Shown: piece after piece, positions 16,811-24,970 of the stretch | Layout of the letters: the number at the start of each line of letters is the position of its first letter | Numbering within the stretch: the stretch's first letter is position 1 | NCBI GenBank assembly: GCA_029210125.1 | Contig: JARGPR010000001.1 | Location: 186,001 to 250,000, forward strand | Direction: 5' to 3' | Length of the DNA: 64,000 bases | Source of the DNA: Pseudomonadales bacterium | Lineage (GTDB): Bacteria > Pseudomonadota > Gammaproteobacteria > Pseudomonadales > JAHRWD01 | The notes under the pieces: model-generated | The model's input: the letters and a program-made list of their open reading frames with translations, nothing else | Databases searched by the model: none | Told to the model about the DNA's origin: nothing | Made by a program: the position numbers and the translations under genes

Positions 16811-16947
16811 TGGCTTCACGGACAATCTGTGTTTCCTTGTTTGTTTGATAAACGAGATAGCATGACGCTGCTCAGAAGTAGCCCTGCTTCAGACAGGTTA
16901 CCTGACGTTAATCAAATAATGCTCCGCTGAAAATTAACGGAACAAAA

Positions 16948-18285
16948 GTGATTATTTACAGTAACCATAAAAACAACTCCCCCCACAGAAAACGCGATAA
17001 AAGCCTTGGTCTACCAGAGCTGATCGCTATCGCGCTCGGTGGAATGGTAGGCGGTGGAATCTTTACTGTTCTTGGTTTATCTGTTGCGATGATCGGAGTT
17101 TTTACCCCGGTTGCAATAATGATCGGTGGTTTTATTGCACTAATGGCTGCGTATTCCTATATAAAACTGGGTGTGTACTACAAGGATGAAGGCGCTACCT
17201 ATTCGTTTTATAAAAAAATATTTCCTGATTCACCCTTTGCCGCATCACTGATTGGTTGGTGGGTGATATTCGGCTACATAAGCACCATGGCCCTCTATGC
17301 GTATACCTTTGCCTCCTATGCAATCAGCGGTTTTTCATTTGGTGAGATCGAGTGGGCGCGAAAATTGGTGGCGGGTGGTGTGATTCTTCTCTTCACGTTG
17401 ATCAATTTGTGGAGTGTAAAGGGTATGGGAAAGATCGAAGATTTGATGGTCTATAGCAAGCTTATTATTCTTGTTGTGATCTCTTTTGTGCTGATCAATA
17501 ACAGTCAAACTACCCTGCCAGTAATGCTGCAGGGCAACGAAGATGTGAGTATGTTATCTATTTTATTGGTGGCATCGATAACCTTTGTAGCCTACGAAGG
17601 TTTCCAGTTAGTGATCAATGCTGTGAATGAAATGGAACAACCGGAAAAGAATATTCCAAAGGCGATCTATAGTTCGATTTTCCTGGCGGTGTTGATTTAT
17701 GTGGTGATCGCGATTGGAGCAATATTAGCAATCCCGTTAGATGATATTGTGCAAAACAAGGAATATGCCCTGGCCGCTGGAGCTGAAAATGTACTGGGCC
17801 ACTGGGGTTCAGATCTTGTCATCATGGGTGCATTGTTGGCTACCAGTAGCGCAATCAGCGGTACGGTATTTGGTGCCTCAAGGCAGATGGCTATTATTGC
17901 GCGGGATGGATATTTTCCGGCGATTATAGGCCGTAAAATTAATCGTATTCCCGTCTTTGCAATTGTCAGTATGTCGCTAATGGCGTTCTGTCTGGTTCTT
18001 TTGGGCAGCCTGGAACTCATTCTTGAATTTGGCAGTGTTACGTTTTTATTGGTATCCCTGTTGATGGCCTACGCCAATTTTAAGGTTCGTCATTTGACTC
18101 AATCGTCACCGTTTATCACCATAGTGTCATTTATTGGTCTTTTACTGGGCACGATTTTAATTATGTATTACGAGTTTATTCATCAGCCTGAACAGATGTT
18201 GTTTATCGCAGGGTTATACCTGTTGCTTACGTTGGGGGCATGGGGTTACTCGTGGAGCAAAACTCATCATCTGGGTAACCATTAA
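16948..18285 (+). CDS. APC-superfamily amino acid permease
   Basis: This 445-residue protein has about 12 membrane segments. The first is LPELIAIALGGMVGGGIFTV, with the GG(M)xGGGIF substrate-binding loop of the APC family. Other family marks are VAYEGFQLVINAVNEMEQPE in TM6 with the following loop, and SSAISGTVFGASRQMAIIAR in TM8. The start is GTG 16948. It should move amino acids or related amines by proton symport or exchange; the substrate cannot be told from the sequence. The gene stands alone and converges with pldA. Confidence 0.9.
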   Translation: MIIYSNHKNNSPHRKRDKSLGLPELIAIALGGMVGGGIFTVLGLSVAMIGVFTPVAIMIGGFIALMAAYSYIKLGVYYKDEGATYSFYKKIFPDSPFAASLIGWWVIFGYISTMALYAYTFASYAISGFSFGEIEWARKLVAGGVILLFTLINLWSVKGMGKIEDLMVYSKLIILVVISFVLINNSQTTLPVMLQGNEDVSMLSILLVASITFVAYEGFQLVINAVNEMEQPEKNIPKAIYSSIFLAVLIYVVIAIGAILAIPLDDIVQNKEYALAAGAENVLGHWGSDLVIMGALLATSSAISGTVFGASRQMAIIARDGYFPAIIGRKINRIPVFAIVSMSLMAFCLVLLGSLELILEFGSVTFLLVSLLMAYANFKVRHLTQSSPFITIVSFIGLLLGTILIMYYEFIHQPEQMLFIAGLYLLLTLGAWGYSWSKTHHLGNH

Positions 18286-18320
18286 ATCCAAAATATTGCC
18301 GGTCTGAATAACGTTTAGAT

Positions 18321-19508
18321 TTAAAACCAGTCGGTGAGTAACAGGCCGATGCTTAGTCGGCTCTGCCGCATATCATAGTCGATCAGGCTTTCGCCATATC
18401 CGTAAAAATACTGGATATAAGGTTTGATGGGTAGGAAGTTGACAGTATGGCTCCAGTTAATTTGAATGCCACCACGAAATGAATCCTTCATGCTGTTGTG
18501 AATCGATACTGTGTAGGTATTGAGATTATTTTTCCAATACAGATTAACCTCGCCTCGTCCCGCGTACTCTTTGATATTTGGATTATCGTCATTGGTTGAT
18601 TCTTTGAATCGGTGCCAGACTCGTGGTACTAACGCGACATTTTGGTCAATATCAAAATAACCTGACAGGATTATCCGATTCCAGCTTCTTGAAAGCGGAT
18701 CGCTGCGGCCATTTGATTGATGATTAAGGCTTACTGCCAGCATCCGGCTGGTTAGCCCAAAAAATGAGACGGATATCGGCCAACTGAATAGAAACTCTGG
18801 TTCATAATTACTTTCGCGAAATGGCGACGAGGCTTTTTCATTATACGCTTGCCAATAAGAAACCTGAGTGTATGCAAACCAGATATCTGCCTGTGTACCT
18901 AAAACATCCGGCCAAATTTTTGTTTTGAAACTGATCTGAAATTTGAGTTCGAAATGCTGAACCTGTTCGCCGGAAGAGATCAAACCAAATACATTCTGAT
19001 TTTGCTCCTTTGAATAGGAGATTGGCATCACATAGGTTGGTTTATAAGGCGTGATTACGAATGGTCCACGATCCGCCTGCGATGATATTTGCCAGCTTTG
19101 TACCAAAAAGGAAGGGGGTGGTTTTAGCTCAACCTCTTCGCGGGGTTTTTCTACTATATCGTTGGAGGAGGAAATTTTTGTAGAGGCCGTGTCAAAGCAC
19201 TCAAGTCGTTGTGTGTATTGCTCAAGTAACCTACAGTTGTAAATAGCATTAGTTACCAGCCTGTCGTCGTTGGCCATGGCGTTATTTTCTAATGATGCGT
19301 CTAAATTGGTTATCAGGTCATCGTAGCATTGCAGGCGACTCAGATTATCGATTGAAGATAAACATGCGCGCAGCGATTTGGATACCAGGTTTTCGTCGGG
19401 TTGGGCCTGGAGAGGCGAGGAAGTCAATATGGTTACCAGTAGGAAGAGTAATCCTGAAGCCCACAGGTAGTATGGATGTTGAAACGGTCTCATATTCAAT
19501 TGTGGCAC
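18321..19508 (-). CDS. pldA: Outer-membrane phospholipase A
   Basis: This 395-residue protein has a signal peptide (LLFLLVTILTSSPLQAQ) followed by an extra N-terminal region of about 100 residues with two Cys pairs (SLRACLSSIDNLSRLQCYDD and AIYNCRLLEQYTQRLECFD). The 12-stranded OMPLA barrel comes next. The catalytic His-Ser-Asn signature is complete: LNHQSNGRSDPLSRSWNR. In this family a calcium-dependent dimer hydrolyses phospholipids in the outer leaflet. The repeated Cys-containing helices before the barrel are an addition relative to E. coli PldA. The start is either GTG 19508 or ATG 19493 (MRPFQHPYYLW). Confidence 0.92.
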   Translation of the reverse strand: MPQLNMRPFQHPYYLWASGLLFLLVTILTSSPLQAQPDENLVSKSLRACLSSIDNLSRLQCYDDLITNLDASLENNAMANDDRLVTNAIYNCRLLEQYTQRLECFDTASTKISSSNDIVEKPREEVELKPPPSFLVQSWQISSQADRGPFVITPYKPTYVMPISYSKEQNQNVFGLISSGEQVQHFELKFQISFKTKIWPDVLGTQADIWFAYTQVSYWQAYNEKASSPFRESNYEPEFLFSWPISVSFFGLTSRMLAVSLNHQSNGRSDPLSRSWNRIILSGYFDIDQNVALVPRVWHRFKESTNDDNPNIKEYAGRGEVNLYWKNNLNTYTVSIHNSMKDSFRGGIQINWSHTVNFLPIKPYIQYFYGYGESLIDYDMRQSRLSIGLLLTDWF

Positions 19509-19554
19509 AGGCTAAAGTCCAGGGTGGATGAATAGTGTGCCCATCTTACTCACT

Positions 19555-20496
19555 TTAATTCGGAAAAACCTCCCTTGCTGCCCAGCGTGAAAATTCTTCT
19601 CGGGTACAGCTATCACAGGAGTTAAATCCCTGCCCTTCAACTACGCGGTAAATCACCATATCCTTTTGTGGGTCGCTGGATTTTGATTCATCGATGATAC
19701 GCCGCACCGACCACTGAGGGCCATGCTTACCGTTGGTATAGAAATGATCGAACTCAATTTCCTGTTTGGTAAGCTGCTGCAGGTTGGCGTGTTGCAGTGA
19801 TAGCTGGATGACACGTTGTAAGTCATCAAGGGTTACATCCATCACTAAATCCATATCTGCCAGCGCTTGTTTGATCGTATCTTTATCAACGACGTGTTCG
19901 CTACCACCCTCATCATATAGCTGGGGTTGACCATCGGTGAAACGCATCATTGCAGCCGCCGGGTACCGTCGCCAGGGGAAGAAGGCATTAAACACAATAG
20001 CAATGATAAATATGATCATTACATTGAGTAATATTGGCGTCAGCACGTAGGCATAACCCAGGTCGTGAATGGCTGGGCCACCTACGACTGCAACCAGAGC
20101 GGTAGCTCCGCCAGGGGGATGGATACATCCGAGTATATGCATGACGCCTATCGACAGACCAACTGCCAGGCCTGATGCAAGATAGATATCAGGGACCAGT
20201 TGATAGCAGGCCACCCCAACCAGCGCTGACACCAGACTGCCGCCAATCAATGGCCAGGGCTGGCTTAGTTTGCCGTGCGGAATGGCGAAAACCAGCACTG
20301 CGGAAGCCCCCATTGCAGGTACGATCAATGCGGCTCCAGTGGCTCCAGTAACTTGAAAGCTAATATGCGCGATCAGGATTATGCCGATTGTTCCCCCTAA
20401 GGTAGCCACCATTTTCTCTGCTGAACTCACGTTTCCTGGCTCAATGGCCATAAAACGCTGGGTGCGTTTCAATATGCTGGCTATCATTTTTCGCAT
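19555..20496 (-). CDS. HPP-family membrane transporter (nitrite/nitrate type)
   Basis: This 313-residue protein starts at ATG 20494-20496 (MRKMIASILKRTQ), preceded by AAGGAC; the frame is open further upstream to 20655, but that crosses the operators. Four membrane helices carry the HPP signature: IPHGKLSQPWPLIGGSLVSA and HILGCIHPPGGATALVAVVG. A C-terminal cytoplasmic region of about 120 residues follows. HPP proteins include nitrite transporters of chloroplasts and the NrtS nitrate transporter of cyanobacteria. It is divergent from a globin-reductase pair across NsrR-type operators, so control by nitric oxide and a role in moving nitrite or nitrate are likely (inference). Confidence 0.85.
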   Translation of the reverse strand: MRKMIASILKRTQRFMAIEPGNVSSAEKMVATLGGTIGIILIAHISFQVTGATGAALIVPAMGASAVLVFAIPHGKLSQPWPLIGGSLVSALVGVACYQLVPDIYLASGLAVGLSIGVMHILGCIHPPGGATALVAVVGGPAIHDLGYAYVLTPILLNVMIIFIIAIVFNAFFPWRRYPAAAMMRFTDGQPQLYDEGGSEHVVDKDTIKQALADMDLVMDVTLDDLQRVIQLSLQHANLQQLTKQEIEFDHFYTNGKHGPQWSVRRIIDESKSSDPQKDMVIYRVVEGQGFNSCDSCTREEFSRWAAREVFPN

Positions 20497-20574
20497 GGTA
20501 TAGCTGTCCTTATGATTGTTCTGTTTCGCGTTAAGAATATATTCTAAGAAAAGGTTTAATATTATCCAAACAAT

Positions 20575-20597
20575 AAGTTGTATTTTAAATACATCTT
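20575..20597. promoter_or_regulatory. NsrR operator 1 (near-perfect)
   Basis: The site reads AAGTTGTATTT-T-AAATACATCTT. The known NsrR consensus is AAGATGyATTT-N-AAATrCATCTT. The right half matches fully and the left half has one mismatch (21 of 22). It lies between the divergent HPP gene and the globin operon, and nsrR itself is 1.6 kb away. Confidence 0.85.
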
Positions 20598-20616
20598 TTG
20601 TTAGAGTGGCATTACA

Positions 20617-20639
20617 AACATATATATTAAATATATCTT
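20617..20639. promoter_or_regulatory. NsrR operator 2 (weaker)
   Basis: AACATATATAT-T-AAATATATCTT fits the same consensus at about 18 of 22 positions. Its start is 42 bases from that of operator 1, close to four helical turns. It lies just upstream of the globin ribosome site (AGGGAGA, 20642-20648), where a bound repressor would block that promoter. Confidence 0.55.
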
Positions 20640-20655
20640 CTAGGGAGATAAGCAT

Positions 20656-21021
20656 ATGAGTAGCGTATACGATCGCATTGGCGGCGAAGCAGCGGTAGAT
20701 AAAGCGGTTGACATTTTTTACCGTAAAGTACTCGCTGATGATCGCGTTAATGAGTACTTTGATGGTGTTGATATGGATAAGCAGGCCAACAAACAGAAGG
20801 CTTTCTTAACCATGGTATTTGGCGGGCCGAATAACTACACAGGTATGGATATGCGCGAAGGGCATAAGCATCTTGTAGCTCGTGGCCTGAACGATAGTCA
20901 TGTTGATGCAATCATTGAACTGCTTGGCGGCACATTGGCGGATCTGGGTGCAGCCCCGTCAGATATTCAAGAAGTAGCTGATATTGCTAACAGCGTTCGT
21001 GATGACGTGCTGGACCGGTAA
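20656..21021 (+). CDS. Group 1 truncated haemoglobin
   Basis: This 121-residue 2-on-2 globin has the TrHb signature SVYDRIGGEAAVDKAVDIFY with Tyr at B10 (in DIFYRKVL). VFGGPNNYTGMDMREGHKHL carries the proximal His (residue 70, GxxMREGH pattern). The end is typical of group I. Such globins bind O2 and NO, and several turn NO plus O2 into nitrate. The next gene, 6 bases on, encodes a ferredoxin/FAD reductase, the partner a globin without its own reductase domain needs. Expression should be repressed by NsrR through the two upstream operators. Confidence 0.92.
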   Translation: MSSVYDRIGGEAAVDKAVDIFYRKVLADDRVNEYFDGVDMDKQANKQKAFLTMVFGGPNNYTGMDMREGHKHLVARGLNDSHVDAIIELLGGTLADLGAAPSDIQEVADIANSVRDDVLDR

Positions 21022-21027
21022 CCCATC

Positions 21028-22005
21028 ATGACAGTTATCGTTTTCGACGACCAAAAAATCGAGCTTGAGTCTGGGCAGACAGTATTGTCTGCTCTGCTTG
21101 ACCGGGGATACGACATTCCCAACAGTTGTCAGGCTGGTGCATGCCAAACTTGTATGATGCAGGTCGTCGAAGGCGAACTACCTGAAAAATCCCAATCCGG
21201 TTTGAAGGATACCCTGAAAGCCCAAGGCTATTTTCTTGCCTGTAGCTGTGAACCCCAAACACCTTTGAGTATCAAAGTTAGCCAGGCTGCTGATCTACGA
21301 TCTCAAGCAACCGTTGTCGGCCATGATTGTCTTGGCGCCGATGTACTGCGTTTGCGGATTAAACCCACCGGGACATTTGATTTTTATTCAGGTCAATATT
21401 TAACGGTCTGGAAAAGTGAAACCGTAGGTCGAAGTTACTCCATTGCCAGCGTCGCTAAACGTGATGACTATGTTGAATTACATATTCGTCGAATTAAAGA
21501 TGGTGTGGTAAGCAACTGGTTACACGATGAAGTGAAAGTTGGCGATGAACTTCAAATCCAGTCTGCAACCGGCAGCTGTTTTTATATTCCCGGCACGCCG
21601 GAGCAAAATATTTTATTAGCAGGAACCGGCACCGGACTTGCGCCATTATTGGGTATTGCAAGCGATGCGCTGCACCAGGGCCACAGTGGTGATATTCATC
21701 TCATACATGGCGCATTAACGGTTGATGACCTTTATTTACATCAACTGCTAATTGATATGGCCAGTCAGCATTCCAATTTTAACTACTATGCCAGTGTTCT
21801 AAAAGTAGAGCAGGTTCTGCCACCAGTCACTACTGAATCACTTCAAGGTACAGTATTGGCGGTAGCCGATGACCCCGCCGACTGGAAAGTTTATCTATGC
21901 GGTAGCCCCGAGATTGTCGGTCAGCTGAAAAAAGCTATTTTTCTTGCCGGTGCCAGCATGAAAAATATTTATACAGACCCTTTTATTAGCGCGCATTCAA
22001 GCTAG
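21028..22005 (+). CDS. 2Fe-2S ferredoxin / FAD-NAD(P)H reductase (globin reductase partner)
   Basis: This 325-residue fusion has a plant-type 2Fe-2S domain (residues 1-85; ligands Cys34, Cys39, Cys42 and Cys72 in SCQAGACQTCMM and FLACSC). It is followed by an FAD domain with RSYS (135-138) and an NAD(P)H domain with LLAGTGTGLAPLLGI (about 197-210) and KVYLCGSPEIVG. This is the architecture of electron-transfer components of ring-hydroxylating oxygenases. No oxygenase is nearby; the gene follows the truncated haemoglobin by 6 bases under NsrR-type operators. The simplest reading is that it reduces the globin, so the two proteins together mimic flavohaemoglobin. That pairing is inference. Confidence 0.88.
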   Translation: MTVIVFDDQKIELESGQTVLSALLDRGYDIPNSCQAGACQTCMMQVVEGELPEKSQSGLKDTLKAQGYFLACSCEPQTPLSIKVSQAADLRSQATVVGHDCLGADVLRLRIKPTGTFDFYSGQYLTVWKSETVGRSYSIASVAKRDDYVELHIRRIKDGVVSNWLHDEVKVGDELQIQSATGSCFYIPGTPEQNILLAGTGTGLAPLLGIASDALHQGHSGDIHLIHGALTVDDLYLHQLLIDMASQHSNFNYYASVLKVEQVLPPVTTESLQGTVLAVADDPADWKVYLCGSPEIVGQLKKAIFLAGASMKNIYTDPFISAHSS

Positions 22006-22211
22006 CCTGCCTGGGCTCAGATGCTTTGGGTAAGATATATCGCTGATATTGGCTGTGCTGATAGAGGCGTTGTAAAAATAGCTGCCTTGCCATGCATGAT
22101 ATAAATTCAGTAATAAGCTGTTAATATAAACAGCTATTCAGTTCCAGGCACATTGTTGTTGCGGTCGGTGCAGCCGTAGTAACAAAAAGTTAATTAACCT
22201 ACTGGTCCATC

Positions 22212-22688
22212 ATGCAACTAACGCGGTATACCGATTACAGCCTGCGAGTGCTCATATATTTAGCTCTTCAGGAAGAGGGCACGCGGGTTACTGTTTCCGA
22301 AATTTCCGAACATTTTGATATACCTAAAAATCACCTGGTTAAAGTCGTTCATCATCTCGGAAAGCTGGACTATATAAATACCACCCGAGGAAAAAATGGC
22401 GGTATCTGCCTTGCTAAAAAGCCCGAAGAGATGGGTGTCGGTGACATCATCCGAAAGATGGAACATAACCTTAAAATCGTCGACTGTCAGTCCCCCTCCG
22501 CCTGTCCTATTTTGCCGATTTGTTTATTACCCTCCATATTGTCCAGGGCTGGTGATGCATTTTTGAATGTGCTTGATCAATATACGATTGCAGGATTACT
22601 GAGCCAATCAGGTCAGCTCAAATCATTGCTGGGAACAGGCGAGATGTCTGACAAATACCAGCAGATTAAAACCCGAAGTATTGACTGA
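22212..22688 (+). CDS. nsrR: NO-sensing Rrf2-family repressor NsrR
   Basis: This 158-residue protein starts MQLTRYTDYSLRVLIYLALQ, an Rrf2 winged helix. The recognition helix region is IPKNHLVKVVHHLGKLDYI, and TTRGKNGGICLAK forms the wing. Three cysteines (92, 98 and 104, in CQSPSACPILPIC) and Asp8 are the [4Fe-4S] ligand set of NsrR. IscR ligand spacing differs. NO destroys the cluster and releases DNA. It lies about 200 bases after the globin-reductase operon it probably controls and has its own upstream region (22006-22211). Confidence 0.93.
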   Translation: MQLTRYTDYSLRVLIYLALQEEGTRVTVSEISEHFDIPKNHLVKVVHHLGKLDYINTTRGKNGGICLAKKPEEMGVGDIIRKMEHNLKIVDCQSPSACPILPICLLPSILSRAGDAFLNVLDQYTIAGLLSQSGQLKSLLGTGEMSDKYQQIKTRSID

Positions 22689-22826
22689 GCTTGGGGCCAA
22701 GGTAAACAAAATAAAAGGGCAAAACTGATTAAAACGTTGATCCTCTCATTTTTTATTGTGCAGTAACCTCGTTCTTATCCGATCCCCTTCATCGATATGA
22801 GTATCGATGAATTGGCCCTATTTCAT

Positions 22827-23073
22827 TCAGTTTATATTGATTTCTAAGCCTTCTTCCTTACTAAGCTCACCCAATAAAAATAACGAGGATGCTATCACCA
22901 CCAATAAAATGCAGGCTAATACTTTTACCCATTTATATTTATGAAAGCGCATAGGAATAGATGCAATATCTCCCCTAAACGAATTCTTATCCACCATCAC
23001 ACAGAAAACACACAAAAATAAATATAGAAAAAAAAGCCACACCGCTTGTAGCAAACAACAATTGTTGAATCAT
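22827..23073 (-). pseudogene. Small two-helix membrane protein, possible frameshift near start
   Basis: The main frame (22827-23054, TTG start) gives 75 residues: a helix WLFFLYLFLCVFCVM, a charged loop DKNSFRGDIASIPMRFHKYK and a helix VLACILLVVIASSLFLLGEL. The best start signal, AGGAG followed by ATG at 23071-23073, is in another frame, giving MIQQLLFATSGVAFFSIFIF and an early stop. Joining the two frames by one shifted base would give one two-helix protein with a good start. Either it has decayed, it uses the TTG, or there is a sequencing error. The function is not recognised. Confidence 0.4.
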
Positions 23074-23300
23074 TCCAAAGCTCCTTGAAGCACTAATTAC
23101 AAGTAAACTTTCTAAAAAAATGAGTTGAGCCTTTCCATTCCGTCGATTCGACTGGTTAAAGATTCTACTGCTCGTTGAATAGTGTTTTCAATAGTGGCCA
23201 TCAATCATCTTTCAGATGAAAAATGGCGAGCTATTTGATGAGAAATTCGTTTGAATGCATAGGCGCTATCTGCCTCACTTTTTCTTTATCTGGCAACAAA

Positions 23301-23477
23301 TTACCAGATATAAGTTATAGAAAGAACTATAAGTGACAACCCACCTACTAGCATTGGAGTTTTCAATTGAGTATAAATCCGGTCACTTTTTACCGGATCC
23401 TTATTCAATGGTATTTTTTTAAAATATATTAGTAAAAGAACAACACTACTTAAAAATATAAATACAAAAGTAGTCAT
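23301..23477 (-). CDS. 58-residue two-helix membrane protein, unknown function
   Basis: ATG 23475-23477 (or GTG 23478-23480) opens a frame to TAA at 23301-23303. The protein starts MTTFVFIFLSSVVLLLIYF, has a charged loop KKIPLNKDPVKSDRIYTQLK, then a second helix TPMLVGGLSLIVLSITYIW. Helix, basic loop and helix are the same plan as in the small protein at 22827-23073. No ribosome site of quality is seen (GGGGCGG is close). It may be a real small membrane protein or chance hydrophobic ORF in AT-rich DNA. Confidence 0.4.
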   Translation of the reverse strand: MTTFVFIFLSSVVLLLIYFKKIPLNKDPVKSDRIYTQLKTPMLVGGLSLIVLSITYIW

Positions 23478-23599
23478 CACCGCCGCCCCTATCTTGCTTT
23501 GTTGAGTTATCTATCGTATTGGCAACATCTAAAGTATGCAAACCATCTAAATTGGAAAAAATGGGGGTGCAAAAAGACAGCGCAATAAAACAGGGCCGG

Positions 23600-23630
23600 G
23601 TGTTTCGATGCCAAATCAGTCCGACCGATT
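23600..23630 (+). repeat. Solo copy of the RAYT element right end
   Basis: GTGTTTCGATGCCAAATCAG followed by TCCGACCGATT equals the reverse complement of 2745-2775 at 27 of 31 positions. It includes the last transposase codons, which shows that it derives from a related full element rather than being a plain REP. Confidence 0.7.
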
Positions 23631-23637
23631 TACCATT

Positions 23638-23676
23638 TTGCTGATTGCTGATTGCTGATTGCTGATTGTTGATTAG
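23638..23676 (+). repeat. Heptamer tandem repeat (GCTGATT)n
   Basis: TTGCTGATTGCTGATT repeats about four to five times with a last degenerate unit (GTTGATT). Heptamer arrays are prone to slippage. It is not in a gene. Confidence 0.7.
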
Positions 23677-23823
23677 TATTTTCCGTATTGATCACTGTAA
23701 CAGTACCTTGAGCCCACCAGATTACTCCTGACCTATACGACCATCAAAGCATTGACATCGAATAGATGATGCAGTCTGATGTCTGGAGAATAAAAATAAT
23801 AATTCCCTGGGAGGATGTACACA

Positions 23824-24945
23824 ATGCATACAGAATTGGCCAAAAAATTAGGTATCGAATACCCCATTTTTGCGTTTACTCACTGCCGTGATGTGGTGGC
23901 AGCGGTCACCAACGCTGGTGGTATAGGTGTGCTTGGTGCAACTGGCTTTAACGCCGAGCAGCTTGAAGTAGAACTCAACTGGATTGATGAGCGAGTAGGG
24001 GGCAAGCCCTATGGCGTTGATGTCATTATACCCACTAACTACGAAGGTAAAGGCGAGCAGGACCCGGATAAACTGCTTGCCATCATTAAAGCTGCGATTC
24101 CCCAGGGTCATCGTGATTTTGTTCAGCAGCTCTGTGAACAACATGGTTTACCCCACTTAGCGACCGATAAACCGGTTGAAGAGCGCCTAAGCATGACGGA
24201 CGCAACCTCAACACCGCTGGTTGATGTCGCGCTCACCCATGATAACTGCAAGTTGATTGCAAATGCGTTAGGTACGCCACCGGAACATGTCATTAAACAG
24301 GTTCAGGATTCCGGGCGTATGATCGGTGCGCTTTGTGGTAGTGCAAAACACGCGCGCTATCATGTGGAAGCAGGGCTGGATTTTATCGTTGCGATGGGTG
24401 GTGAAGGCGGCGGACACTGCGGCGAGGTGAGCAGTATCGTACTGTGGCCGGAAGTGGTCAAAATTGCCGGAGATATTCCAGTCATTGCAGCGGGTGGTGT
24501 GGGTAGTGGACAGCAGTTGGCTGCGGCATTGGCACTGGGTTGTGAAGGAACCTGGAGCGGATCAATCTGGCTAACGGTTGCTGAAGCGGCAACCTCGGAT
24601 GCGCAGAAGGAGCGCATGTTTAGTGCCACATCGAGCGATACCGTTCGCTCGAAGAGTTTTACCGGTAAACATGTTCGAATGCTTAAAAACAAATGGACCG
24701 ATGCCTGGGAAGCGGAAAACAATCCCGACCCATTGGGAGCGCCGATGCAGGGCATGTTAACCAGCGATGCAACCCGGCGGATGCGTGAATACCCGGCTAA
24801 ATCCCAGGATCTGTTCTTCAGCCCGGTAGGCCAAATCGTGGGTACCATGAACGAAACTATCGGTGCCCGTGAGAAGGTGATGGAGATGGTTCACGGTTAT
24901 CTCGACAGCACCGAACGGCTCACAAGCCTGTTGCCTGACGATTAA
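23824..24945 (+). CDS. Nitronate monooxygenase (2-nitropropane dioxygenase family)
   Basis: This 373-residue FMN enzyme starts at ATG 23824 (MHTELAKKLGIEYPIF). The earlier ATG at 23815 touches the ribosome site GGGAGG, so I prefer the second. Family motifs are NAGGIGVLGATG near the N-terminus, DFIVAMGGEGGGHCGEVSS for phosphate/FMN binding and the putative catalytic His, and VIAAGGVGSGQQLAAALALG. The family oxidises alkyl nitronates or acts as related FMN reductases/oxygenases; the real substrate is open. An insertion (residues about 60-140) is typical of the longer subgroup. A strong terminator follows at 24971. It lies 1.1 kb from the NO module, but no operator is seen. Confidence 0.88.
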   Translation: MHTELAKKLGIEYPIFAFTHCRDVVAAVTNAGGIGVLGATGFNAEQLEVELNWIDERVGGKPYGVDVIIPTNYEGKGEQDPDKLLAIIKAAIPQGHRDFVQQLCEQHGLPHLATDKPVEERLSMTDATSTPLVDVALTHDNCKLIANALGTPPEHVIKQVQDSGRMIGALCGSAKHARYHVEAGLDFIVAMGGEGGGHCGEVSSIVLWPEVVKIAGDIPVIAAGGVGSGQQLAAALALGCEGTWSGSIWLTVAEAATSDAQKERMFSATSSDTVRSKSFTGKHVRMLKNKWTDAWEAENNPDPLGAPMQGMLTSDATRRMREYPAKSQDLFFSPVGQIVGTMNETIGAREKVMEMVHGYLDSTERLTSLLPDD

Positions 24946-24970
24946 TCGATAGCACTAAACCGTTGTAGAC

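Larger units (their letters stand above)
23478..23823. other. Gene-poor gap with a solo RAYT end and a short tandem repeat
   Basis: No gene is seen. The gap holds the RAYT 3'-end remnant at 23600-23630 and a GATTGCT-type heptamer array at 23638-23676. A good ribosome site for the nitronate monooxygenase (GGGAGG, 23809-23814) lies at its right end. Confidence 0.5.

Noticed and set aside
21028-22005. Reductase as part of a ring-hydroxylating oxygenase
   Set aside because: No oxygenase subunits are adjacent. The gene follows a globin under NsrR-type operators instead.
23112-23201. 29-codon minus-strand frame starting MATIENTIQRAVESL
   Set aside because: The ribosome site is weak and it is too short to support without conservation data.
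23638-23676. Heptamer array as a possible CRISPR or attC site
   Set aside because: Units are only 7 bases, with no spacers and no cas or integrase gene nearby.
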